From Limiplasma pullistercoris (GTDB lineage Bacteria > Bacillota > Clostridia > Christensenellales > Aristaeellaceae): DNA of 21,559 nucleotides. The stretch covers positions 1 to 21,559 of the forward strand of contig DVMC01000210.1 in NCBI GenBank assembly GCA_018715165.1, written 5' to 3'. How positions within the stretch are numbered: position 1 is the first letter of the stretch; every line of letters begins with the position of its first letter. The notes beneath the pieces were generated by a model that saw only the letters and a program-made list of their open reading frames with translations, was not told the origin of the DNA and searched no databases. A program made the translations under genes and the position numbers. Below are positions 14,960 through 21,392 of the stretch, piece after piece.

Positions 14960-16027
14960 ATGAAAAAGATCCTTGCGATGATCCTTGTGCTGTGCATGGC
15001 GCTCACGCTGGCCTCTGCCGCTGTGGCCGAGAGCAAGAGCCCCGTGGACGGCATGACGGTGGCCTTCATCCCGAAGGTTTCCGGCAACTCTTTCTTCGAA
15101 GCTGCTAACGACGGCGCGCAGAAGTACGCTGCCGAGTGGGGCCTGACCGTTGACTACATCGGCTCCCCCGACGCTTCCGTGACCACCCAGCTGGAGCTCA
15201 TCCAGCAGGCCATCGACAAGGGCGTGGACGCCATCTGCATCTCCGCCGTTGACGCCACCGCTCTGGACGAGAAGCTGATGGAAGCGCAGGACGCCGGCAT
15301 CTATGTCAGCACCTGGGACTCCGACGTTTCCCCCAACGCCCGTGCGCTGATGGTTTCCCAGGGCACCGCGGACGTGCTTGGACCCATGCTGGTTGAAATG
15401 GGCGTGGAGTCCCTCAAGGAGCGCGGCGTGGACGTGGACGGCGCCGTCAACTATGTGTGGCACTTCTCCAACCCCAGCGTGGCCGACCAGAACTCCTGGT
15501 ACGTGGCTGGCGAGGAATACATCAAGGAGAACTACCCCAACTGGGTGGCTGTCAACGAGCCCTACTACAGCAACCAGGATCCCGCTCAGTCCGTGAGCGT
15601 TGGCGAGGCCATCTTTGAGGCCTATCCCGACATCGACCTGATCATCTGCAACGACTCCACCGCTCTGCCCGGCCAGTGCGGCGCCGCCCAGAACAAGGGC
15701 CTGACCGCTGAGGACGTGACCATCACCGGCTTCTGCCCGCCCTCCGGCATGACCACCTACCTGGAGAACGGCATCTGCACCCGTTGGGGCCTGTGGGATT
15801 GCGGCATCCAGGGCGCCATGGGCTGCTACCTGGCTGCGTATGTGTCCGCCGGCAACACCGTGAAGGTGGGCGACGTGGTGACCATCCCCGGCATCGGCGA
15901 TGTGACCATCCTTGCCAACGGCGATCTGGTCGAGGGCCAGGAGACCGCTCCCGAGAACAACGGCGTTGTGCTGCTGCCCGAGCGCGTTGTCTTCACCGCC
16001 GAGAACGTTGCGGACTATCCCTTCTGA
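14960..16027 (+). CDS. lsrB: AI-2-binding protein LsrB
   Basis: 355 residues: signal peptide (1-23, ending ASAAVA) and a two-lobed periplasmic-binding-protein fold of the ribose/AI-2 type. It captures AI-2 outside the membrane and delivers it to LsrACD. Compared from memory with Salmonella and E. coli LsrB, ligand contacts K35, D116, D166 and Q167 correspond to K39 (FIPKVSG), D120 (STWDSD), D176 and Q177 (VADQNSW), all kept. The P220/A222 pair (PDA) corresponds to N231/S233 (NDS), so two contacts differ. The C-terminal block NNGVVLLPERVVFTAENV is typical of LsrB. The signal peptide has Cys12 but no proper lipobox, so signal peptidase I cleavage is expected. AGGAGG lies 9 bases before the ATG. 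GCT and GTT codons seem commoner than in its neighbours. Confidence 0.92.
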   Translation: MKKILAMILVLCMALTLASAAVAESKSPVDGMTVAFIPKVSGNSFFEAANDGAQKYAAEWGLTVDYIGSPDASVTTQLELIQQAIDKGVDAICISAVDATALDEKLMEAQDAGIYVSTWDSDVSPNARALMVSQGTADVLGPMLVEMGVESLKERGVDVDGAVNYVWHFSNPSVADQNSWYVAGEEYIKENYPNWVAVNEPYYSNQDPAQSVSVGEAIFEAYPDIDLIICNDSTALPGQCGAAQNKGLTAEDVTITGFCPPSGMTTYLENGICTRWGLWDCGIQGAMGCYLAAYVSAGNTVKVGDVVTIPGIGDVTILANGDLVEGQETAPENNGVVLLPERVVFTAENVADYPF

Positions 16028-16047
16028 TCGTCTCCTAGAAACCAATC

Positions 16048-16085
16048 AAGGGAGAGGAAGCGCCTCCGGGCGCTTCTCCTCCCTT
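16048..16085 (+). promoter_or_regulatory. Intercistronic stem-loop after lsrB
   Basis: 17-base arms (16048-16064 and 16069-16085) pair except for a central 2x2 mismatch, with a TCCG loop, 20 bases after the lsrB stop. Only TTT follows, so termination would be partial. Such hairpins after binding-protein genes commonly protect the upstream mRNA and lower downstream expression. Structure seen; role inferred. Confidence 0.65.
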
Positions 16086-16172
16086 TCATGGCGCACACGG
16101 GCGGACAGCCGCTCGCAGCGCCCACACTGACCGACCGACTCACAGCTACTTAGTTCAAGGAGGGTTTTCAAC

Positions 16173-17051
16173 ATGGCTGATAAAGATGGATTGAAGATTG
16201 CGAAGGACTATCATGTGGGCGAAGCATTCGCCACCCAGGGCAGCTTTTATGTCAAGGGCGCCAACAACCTGGACTGGGGCATGAAAAAGCACCTGAGCAA
16301 CATCTTCGACCCCAAGAGCGGCAACACCGTGATGTTCGCCTTTGACCATGGCTACTTCATGGGTTCCACCGCGGGCCTGGAGCGCCTGGACCTGGTCATC
16401 CCCAAGCTGATGCCCTATGTGGACTGCCTGATGGGCACCCGCGGCGCGCTGCGCACCTGCGTGCCCCCGGAAAACCGCAAGGCCATCGCCCTGCGCGTCT
16501 CCTCCGGTTCCAGCATGCTCAACGACGATTTGAGCCATGAGGTCGTGGCCGTGGACATCGAGGACTCCATCCGCATGAACGCCGACTGCATGGCCGTGCA
16601 GACCTTCATCGGCGCGGACGGACAGCTCGCCAGCATCGACAACCTCAGCCGCGTCATCAACGCCGGCTTCCGCTACAGCATCCCCACGCTGGGCGTAGTG
16701 GCCGTGGGCAAGGACATGGAGCGCACCGACCGCTTCTTCAAGCTCGCCACCCGCATCGTGGCCGAGATGGGTGTGCAGCTGGTCAAGACCTACTACTGCG
16801 ACAACTTTGAAGAGATCGTGGCGGCCTGCCCGGTGCCCATCGTGGTCGCCGGCGGCAAGAAGCTGCCCGAAGCCGAGGCCCTCACGCTGGCCTATCGCAG
16901 CATTCAGGGCGGCGCGCGCGGTCTGGACATGGGCCGCAACATCTTCCAGAGTGAGCACAGCGTGGAAATGGCGCAGGCCATCCGCAAGATCGTGCACGAG
17001 GGCTACACCGACAAGGAAGCCTACGAGTTCTATCAGGATCTAATCCACTAA
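16173..17051 (+). CDS. lsrF: Phospho-AI-2 catabolism thiolase LsrF
   Basis: 292 residues, class I aldolase fold. LsrF transfers the acetyl group of 3-hydroxy-5-phosphonooxypentane-2,4-dione to CoA, giving acetyl-CoA and dihydroxyacetone phosphate in the cytoplasm. Conserved blocks are LDWGMKKHLSNIFDPKSGNTVMFAFDHGYF (split across 34-63), GLERLDL, VGKDMERTDRFFKLATRI, KTYY with Schiff-base lysine candidate K205, VPIVVAGGKKLPE and GLDMGRNIFQSEH, all close to enteric LsrF. The ATG at 16173 follows AAGGAGGG. It lies 145 bases after lsrB, beyond the hairpin. Its substrate is normally made by LsrG, which is not in this window. Confidence 0.92.
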   Translation: MADKDGLKIAKDYHVGEAFATQGSFYVKGANNLDWGMKKHLSNIFDPKSGNTVMFAFDHGYFMGSTAGLERLDLVIPKLMPYVDCLMGTRGALRTCVPPENRKAIALRVSSGSSMLNDDLSHEVVAVDIEDSIRMNADCMAVQTFIGADGQLASIDNLSRVINAGFRYSIPTLGVVAVGKDMERTDRFFKLATRIVAEMGVQLVKTYYCDNFEEIVAACPVPIVVAGGKKLPEAEALTLAYRSIQGGARGLDMGRNIFQSEHSVEMAQAIRKIVHEGYTDKEAYEFYQDLIH

Positions 17052-17069
17052 GACTTTTTGGCACACAGC

Positions 17070-17145
17070 GGGCTGCTCCGGCGGCGGGAAACCCTTTTCC
17101 CCCGCGTGGGGCAGCCCTTTGCAAAGGACCGGGGCCTGCGCCCCG
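17070..17145 (+). promoter_or_regulatory. Two stem-loops between lsrF and the mutarotase gene
   Basis: First: a 10-bp stem with one G-T pair (17070-17079 with 17108-17117) enclosing a 5-bp inner stem (17084-17088 with 17101-17105), followed by TTT. Second: a 6-bp stem with a 4-base loop (17130-17135 with 17140-17145), extendable by TTGCA/TGCAA. They fill most of the 122-base gap and may reduce read-through or stabilise the upstream mRNA. Confidence 0.5.
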
Positions 17146-17173
17146 TGCAACAAACCGAAAAGAGGGATAGGAT

Positions 17174-17608
17174 ATGCTGAAAGGGATTTCCCCCATTCTG
17201 ACCCCGGAGCTGCTCAAGATCATCGCCGAAATGGGTCATGGCGATGAATTGGTGCTGGCCGACGGCAACTTCCCCGCCGCCTCCATCGGCAAGCGCTGCG
17301 TGCGCATGGACGGCCACGGCGGCGCGGAGGTCATGGCGGCGCTGATGCCCCTGTTCCCGCTGGATGACTTCGTGGATGCGCCCCTGTGCGTGATGGAGGT
17401 ACCCGACGGCATGTTCCCCGGCAACGTCGCGCCCATCTGGGAACGGTTTCAGCAGGCGGCGGACGTGGACCTACCCGGCGCGCGCATGGAAAAGATGGAG
17501 CATGACGCCTTCATGGACCGCGCCCGCGCGGCGTATGCGGTGGTGCAGACGGGCGAAACCGCGCTGTATGGCAACATCATCCTCCGCAAAGGCGTGGTGC
17601 GGCTGTAA
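17174..17608 (+). CDS. RbsD/FucU-family mutarotase, last gene of the lsr plus arm
   Basis: 144 residues of the RbsD/FucU family, which speeds exchange between ring and anomeric forms of sugars such as ribose and fucose. MLKGISPILTPELLKIIAEMGHGDE matches FucU closely; the family histidine is H22, with D30 in LADGNFPA, and YGNIILRKGVV near residues 131-141. The ATG at 17174 follows GAGGGATAGGAT. It is downstream of lsrF and just before a terminator, in the place where enteric lsr operons carry lsrG. No fucose or ribose genes are near. AI-2 exists as linear DPD in exchange with cyclic hydrated forms, so a role in interconverting AI-2 forms is attractive but inferred. It is not homologous to LsrG. 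Confidence 0.9.
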   Translation: MLKGISPILTPELLKIIAEMGHGDELVLADGNFPAASIGKRCVRMDGHGGAEVMAALMPLFPLDDFVDAPLCVMEVPDGMFPGNVAPIWERFQQAADVDLPGARMEKMEHDAFMDRARAAYAVVQTGETALYGNIILRKGVVRL

Positions 17609-17624
17609 TCCCCTCACCAATCGA

Positions 17625-17669
17625 AAAGACGCCCCCGGACCGCCTACCATACGGTCCGGGGGCGTCTTT
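17625..17669. terminator. Terminator after the lsr plus arm, shared with the convergent operon
   Basis: Perfect 18-bp stem (17625-17642 with 17652-17669) with a 9-base loop and an A/T-flanked base, between the mutarotase stop (17608) and the convergent C_GCAxxG_C_C stop (17694). AAA at the left and TTT at the right suit termination in both directions. Confidence 0.88.
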
Positions 17670-17693
17670 GTCAGTATTTCCAAAGCCTTATGC

Positions 17694-18152
17694 CTAGGCG
17701 TTGAGCTCATCGGCCAGAATGGCCGCGGCTTGCCGCACAAGGCGCGGGCAGGGCCGCTTCGCGTAATACTCGGGGTCGCGCTCGCTGGGCATGTTGGACG
17801 GGTCGATACCGGCGCGCTCCAGCAGCGGACGGCAGTCGATGGCTGCCTCCGCCTCGCGGAATCGCTCGGCCATGCGCTGAATCGCGGCGTATTCGGCCTT
17901 CTTGCCCTCTTTTTCCTCCGGCCGGTCGTAGCCGCGCAGCATGCCGTAGACCATGGCCATGCCGCTGACGGCTCCGCACACGCCGCGCAGGCCGCCCACG
18001 CCGCCGCCGAAGCCACTGGACAGGCGGGCCAGCGTTTTCATCTCCAGCCCCATTTCCTCCGCATAGGCCAGTACAACGCTTTGCGCACAGTTGTATCCCT
18101 CACGGAACAAAGCCTCCGCGCACGCGGCTTTTTCCTCCCTGTCGATGCGCAT
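17694..18152 (-). CDS. C_GCAxxG_C_C family protein
   Basis: 152 residues with the conserved cysteine pattern of the C_GCAxxG_C_C family, putative redox-active proteins: C22 in NCAQS, C59 in GVCGAVSG after SSGFGGGVGGLRG, C107 in DCRPLL and C135 in PCPRLV. No signal peptide or clear membrane span. The family's biochemical role is not well defined; disulfide or metal chemistry is inferred from the cysteines. The ATG at 18152 uses a ribosome binding site (AAGGAGG) that overlaps the mrp stop codon, so it is the last gene of a five-gene minus-strand operon. Confidence 0.88.
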   Translation of the reverse strand: MRIDREEKAACAEALFREGYNCAQSVVLAYAEEMGLEMKTLARLSSGFGGGVGGLRGVCGAVSGMAMVYGMLRGYDRPEEKEGKKAEYAAIQRMAERFREAEAAIDCRPLLERAGIDPSNMPSERDPEYYAKRPCPRLVRQAAAILADELNA

Positions 18153-18162
18153 GGCGTCCTCC

Positions 18163-19005
18163 TTACTTGGCGGCCCTGGTGGGCAGGTCGTACACAGCGT
18201 CGGCGATCTTGTCCAGCCAGTCGCCGTTGAACAGCTCGATCATGCCCTTGTCGATGCCGCCAGCCAGCTTGGGATCGATGGGCAGCTGGGCCGTGAGCGG
18301 AATGTTATAGCGCTGGGCGATCTCGGCCACGTGACTCTTTCCGAACAGCTCCACATGCTTGCCGCAGTCGGGGCAGGCCACATAGCTCATGTTCTCCACC
18401 AGCGCCATGACGGGAATCTCCATCATCCCGGCCATCTTGAGCGCCTTTTCCACGATCATCTCCACCAGCTCCTGCGGGGTGGAAACCAGAATCACGCCGT
18501 CCACGGGGATGGTCTGGAACACGGTGAGCATCACGTCGCCCGTTCCCGGAGGCATGTCGATGAACAGCACGTCCTTGTCGCCCCAGATCACGTCGGTCCA
18601 GAACTGTCCCACCGCGCCCGCGATGACCGGGCCGCGCCAGACCACGGGGTCGGAATCGTTGTCCAGAAGCAGGTTCAGGCTCATCACGTCGATGCCCGTC
18701 TTGGTCTTGACCGGCAGAATGCCCGCGTCGGTTCCCATGGCCTTTTCCTTGATGCCAAACGCCTTGGGAATGGACGGGCCGGTGATGTCCGCGTCCAGGA
18801 TGCCCACCTTCAGGCCCTGGCGCTGCGCCAGCACCGCCAGCAGGGAGGTGACCAGGCTCTTGCCCACGCCGCCCTTGCCGCTGCATACGCCCACAACCTT
18901 TTTGATGTGCGACAGCTCGTGCGGCTTAGCCAGCAGGCTTTCCGGCTCAATGCGATTGCCGCAGCTCTGGCTACAGGTCGAACAATCGTGCGTACATTCG
19001 CTCAT
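18163..19005 (-). CDS. mrp: Mrp/NBP35-family P-loop ATPase (iron-sulfur carrier)
   Basis: 280 residues. Mrp/NBP35 ATPases hold an Fe-S cluster at a dimer interface and pass it to target enzymes. An N-terminal cysteine cluster CTHDCSTCSQSC (C4, C8, C11, C15) may bind an extra cluster. The deviant Walker A GKGGVGKS is at 43-50, Walker B-like VLFIDMPPGTGD around 146-157, and the bridging CxxC (CPDC) at 211-214. The start at 19005 (MSECTHDC) is chosen over 19059 because AGGGGA lies upstream and the TGA of the preceding DUF3842 gene overlaps it as ATGA, indicating translational coupling. It ends 10 bases before the C_GCAxxG_C_C gene. Confidence 0.93.
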   Translation of the reverse strand: MSECTHDCSTCSQSCGNRIEPESLLAKPHELSHIKKVVGVCSGKGGVGKSLVTSLLAVLAQRQGLKVGILDADITGPSIPKAFGIKEKAMGTDAGILPVKTKTGIDVMSLNLLLDNDSDPVVWRGPVIAGAVGQFWTDVIWGDKDVLFIDMPPGTGDVMLTVFQTIPVDGVILVSTPQELVEMIVEKALKMAGMMEIPVMALVENMSYVACPDCGKHVELFGKSHVAEIAQRYNIPLTAQLPIDPKLAGGIDKGMIELFNGDWLDKIADAVYDLPTRAAK

Positions 19006-19457
19006 GTTGATGATTCCCCTCTTTTTTGTTGTTCGGAGCCTTCCACAGGATGGCCGCAAAGCGCGCAGATCATGCGCGCCGCCTCGCGGATGAGGCTGTC
19101 CAGCGGCTGCTTGCCCACGCCCGCGATCATCAGACCGCAGCGTTCCAGAGGCACCAGCACCTTCTGCGCCTCGCTCAGGCTCACCGCCGCCGCAATGCCC
19201 GGCGAAATCTCACCCAGCATGGCGTTGGCGTGCAAAATGCCCGTCACGCCCGCGATCACGTCGGCGCGGCCGCATTGGTAACGGATGGCGCTTTCGCCGG
19301 TAGCGCCCAGATCCGCGCCCGCGCGCAGCATGGCCGCGGTGGCCTGCGCGTTGGTGCCTACGGCAACGACAGCCTGTTCAGGCGCAATCCGTTTCACGGC
19401 GGCGATCAGGCTCTTGCCCACACCGCCGCCCTGCCCGTCAATCACCAAAAGCCGCAT
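19002..19457 (-). CDS. DUF3842 family protein
   Basis: 151 residues. The N-terminus MRLLVIDGQGGGVGKSLI has a glycine-rich P-loop-like motif, followed by AVGTNAQATAAMLRAGADLGATGE and GEISPGIA, the pattern I associate with DUF3842. C-terminal CALCGHP adds a CxxC. The function is unknown; the nucleotide-binding look and the coupling to Mrp suggest a partner role in metal or cluster handling (inference). The ATG at 19457 is preferred over 19478 because GAGGGGG lies just upstream and the IDGQGGG motif is then at the usual distance from the N-terminus. The stop overlaps the mrp start. Confidence 0.87.
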   Translation of the reverse strand: MRLLVIDGQGGGVGKSLIAAVKRIAPEQAVVAVGTNAQATAAMLRAGADLGATGESAIRYQCGRADVIAGVTGILHANAMLGEISPGIAAAVSLSEAQKVLVPLERCGLMIAGVGKQPLDSLIREAARMICALCGHPVEGSEQQKRGESST

Positions 19458-19484
19458 GCGGTTCCCCCTCTGCGCCATGGCCGG

Positions 19485-20546
19485 TCAGGCCCATGGCTGG
19501 CTCTCCAGGGCGATATCCGCCCCACTTTTGATATCATACGCCTCTATGTAGCTTTTTTCAAGAGGCATCCAGCGGGTTTGAAAGGTAAAAAACCGCTCTC
19601 CCTCTCTTTCCCGCAGGCGCTTGATCCGTTCCTCCTCCGCCGTGTAGACGAATATACGCAGGGCGTCCAGCGCGGCGTATGCCTCCGCAAACGCCGGATG
19701 ATGGCTGTAGCTGCCTTCGATCACCGCAACCGGCGCAGCGCGGTGTACGCGCTCCAGCCATGCGCCGCTCTGGCAGTCATACCGGCGGTAGGACACGTCG
19801 CCGCCGCGCATCAGTCCCGCAAGCACCTCGTCCCGGAAGCGCTCGTAATGCACGTTGCCGCCCGGCTGCATGAGCCTTTCCTCCGTGCGCATCGCCGGAG
19901 GTAAAAAGAAGTCGTCCATGCGGATGGGTCGCGTATGATACAGCGCTGCCAGCGCATCCGCCAGCGTGCTCTTGCCCGACCCGCAGGGCCCGTCCAGCAC
20001 GGCCAGCGCCCGGTTGCTTCCGGCCAGCCGCCGCTTGATCTGCGTCACCACGGGAACCAGCGTGCCCAGGTTCTCGCGCACCACGCGGTACGCCGGGGCA
20101 TAGGCGGCCCGGTATGCAGCGCTGTGGCTCACGGGCGTGTGGCCGTCCCAGGAGCCGAGAAACGTCTCCAGGCTTTCCGGGGAGAACGGCGTCTCCCCTG
20201 CGCGGGCCAGCTCCCGCAGGGCTTCCAGCCCGGCGGCCATCGCCGCCTCGCCACCCATGGGCTGCGCCATGGTCACGCGCATCATGTCCGCGATTCGCTC
20301 CGGCGGCAGTTCCCGCACCGCAGGCGCGGCCAGGTTCAGCCGGCATATGCCGCCCCCGATGGGCGTAAACGCGGGCATGCCGCTGCACGGGGCGGTATGC
20401 GCCAGCTCCGCTTTCACCCGACCCGCACAATCTTCCGACAAAAGATGGCCGCAGCCAAGCGCGCTCTGATACACGAGCTTGACTGCGTCCACCGGCTCCA
20501 TTCGCGGAGTCTCCATAATTCGCTTTTTCAAAAGCGCCTTCTTCAT
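19485..20546 (-). CDS. Uridine-kinase-like P-loop kinase with an N-terminal extra domain
   Basis: 353 residues. Residues 180-353 are a kinase of the uridine kinase/phosphoribulokinase type: Walker A DGPCGSGKST (185-194), substrate-binding RMDDFFLP (209-216), YRRYDC (253-258), VIEGSYSHHP (275-284) and a lid-like RIKRLREREGERFF. Residues 15-165 form a separate domain (PVDAVKLVYQSALGCGHLL, FTPIGGGICRLNL, PMGGEAAMAAG) that I do not recognise as a named fold. The kinase is about the size of a free-standing uridine kinase, so this looks like a fusion. The ATG at 20546 lies 9 bases after the ECF gene; its likely Shine-Dalgarno (AAGGAG) overlaps that gene's last codons and is rather distant. Substrate unknown; a molecule imported by the ECF protein is possible. 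Confidence 0.82.
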   Translation of the reverse strand: MKKALLKKRIMETPRMEPVDAVKLVYQSALGCGHLLSEDCAGRVKAELAHTAPCSGMPAFTPIGGGICRLNLAAPAVRELPPERIADMMRVTMAQPMGGEAAMAAGLEALRELARAGETPFSPESLETFLGSWDGHTPVSHSAAYRAAYAPAYRVVRENLGTLVPVVTQIKRRLAGSNRALAVLDGPCGSGKSTLADALAALYHTRPIRMDDFFLPPAMRTEERLMQPGGNVHYERFRDEVLAGLMRGGDVSYRRYDCQSGAWLERVHRAAPVAVIEGSYSHHPAFAEAYAALDALRIFVYTAEEERIKRLREREGERFFTFQTRWMPLEKSYIEAYDIKSGADIALESQPWA

Positions 20547-20555
20547 GCCGTCGTT

Positions 20556-21098
20556 TCAATTCTCCTTCAGCGGAATCAGCCGGGCGCGCTCCAGCGCCAT
20601 CACGACCAGTGGCACCAGCACCACCTGCAAGATCATGCCGGGCCACGCATTGACAAAGCCGCCCAGCCAGAACGCAGCCAGCGCAAAGCGGCTCTGCGTC
20701 AGAAGCGCATAGATCGCCCAACTGGCCAGCCCCCATACCGCGCGTCCCGCCAGCATGGCGCCGATCAGCGCGGCATACACGCGCCCGCGGCCCGGCCGCA
20801 GCCGCTGGTACAAAAGGCCCGCCACCGCGCCGTAACCGGCCATCTCAAAGGCCATCGCCAGCGCCGTGGGCACCAGCGGCGGCATGCCCAGCAGCAGGCT
20901 GCGCGCGATGGGCAGCACAAAGCCCACCAGCAGCCCCCACGGCCACCCGCAGACAAAGCCGCAGATCAGGGCGGGTAAGTGCAAGGGCAGAAGCATGCTG
21001 CCCACCTCCGGAATCTGCCCCGTCAGAAAGGGCAGCACAAAGCCGATGGCCAGAAACAGCGCCGAGAGCACCAGGCGGATCATATGGTTTTTTTTCAT
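20556..21098 (-). CDS. ECF transporter S component (vitamin or nucleoside-related uptake)
   Basis: 180 residues, about six hydrophobic spans: the size and character of an ECF S component, the substrate-binding membrane subunit that works with a shared EcfA-EcfA'-EcfT module encoded elsewhere. Characteristic stretch: VLPFLTGQIPEVGSMLLPLHLPALICGF, then GWPWGLLVGFVLPIARSLLLGMPPLVPTALAMAFE (about residues 20-84). The ligand cannot be named. The start at 21098 (MKKNHMIRLV) has a GGAAGGAA ribosome binding site about 8 bases upstream; a longer frame from 21137 has none and would overlap the structured leader. First gene of a five-gene minus-strand operon; the kinase follows after 9 bases. Confidence 0.88.
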   Translation of the reverse strand: MKKNHMIRLVLSALFLAIGFVLPFLTGQIPEVGSMLLPLHLPALICGFVCGWPWGLLVGFVLPIARSLLLGMPPLVPTALAMAFEMAGYGAVAGLLYQRLRPGRGRVYAALIGAMLAGRAVWGLASWAIYALLTQSRFALAAFWLGGFVNAWPGMILQVVLVPLVVMALERARLIPLKEN

Positions 21099-21106
21099 CT
21101 TTCGGA

Positions 21107-21203
21107 TTCCTTCCTTTGCAAATGCAGGATCGCCCAAAAGCCCAGTTCCTTCTTCGGAAGGAAAAACGGCGCCTTCGTGACATCCGCGTTCAGCAAAGGG
21201 CTT
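21107..21203 (-). promoter_or_regulatory. Structured leader of the ECF operon with possible RBS-masking switch
   Basis: From the predicted start (about 21202) to the ATG there are about 105 bases. The first transcribed bases (region 21198-21207) can pair with 21133-21143 (GGGCTTTTGGG on the minus strand, one bulge). Inside is a 7-bp hairpin (21146-21152 with 21157-21163). Its TTCCTTCC arm (minus, 21163-21156) is also a perfect 8-bp complement of the ribosome binding site GGAAGGAA (minus, 21114-21107). The two pairings exclude each other. It matches no riboswitch class I recognise. Confidence 0.5.
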
Positions 21204-21208
21204 TGGGT

Positions 21209-21237
21209 ATCATAGCATATGCAGCGGCTTTTGTAAA
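21209..21237 (-). promoter_or_regulatory. Promoter of the ECF-kinase-DUF3842-mrp operon
   Basis: Minus strand: -35 TTTACA (21237-21232), 17-base spacer, -10 TATGAT (21214-21209). Its -35 lies 13 bases from the -35 of the divergent asd promoter. Confidence 0.75.
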
Positions 21238-21250
21238 GCGCGCCGCGGAA

Positions 21251-21279
21251 TTGACAGATGCCACCCATCATGGTATGCT
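21251..21279 (+). promoter_or_regulatory. asd promoter
   Basis: Perfect -35 TTGACA (21251-21256), 17-base spacer, -10 TATGCT (21274-21279). Predicted start near 21286, giving a leader of about 107 bases. Confidence 0.75.
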
Positions 21280-21285
21280 TAGGTA

Positions 21286-21359
21286 TCTTTCCCGGCGGCA
21301 CCCGGCGCGTCCGGCAGCATATGCTGATAAGGCGCGCACCGTTTGGGAAACCTGTTTTT
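21286..21359 (+). promoter_or_regulatory. Nested stem-loop leader of asd ending in a T run
   Basis: Nested pairing: 21288-21293 with 21345-21350 (TTTCCC/GGGAAA), 21296-21298 with 21339-21341, 21305-21312 with 21331-21337 (one bulge), capped by CAGC-ATAT-GCTG at 21315-21326. CCTG and TTTTT (21355-21359) follow the outer stem, resembling an attenuator or riboswitch expression platform. Not a lysine riboswitch I recognise; it is too short. Structure read by eye. Confidence 0.45.
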
Positions 21360-21392
21360 ATGGATTGCTGAGCAAGGAAGCGGGGTTTCGTT

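Noticed and set aside
14903..16045. 380-codon minus-strand ORF opposite lsrB
   Set aside because: Antisense shadow; low-complexity Gly/His/Val composition and no supporting start signal.
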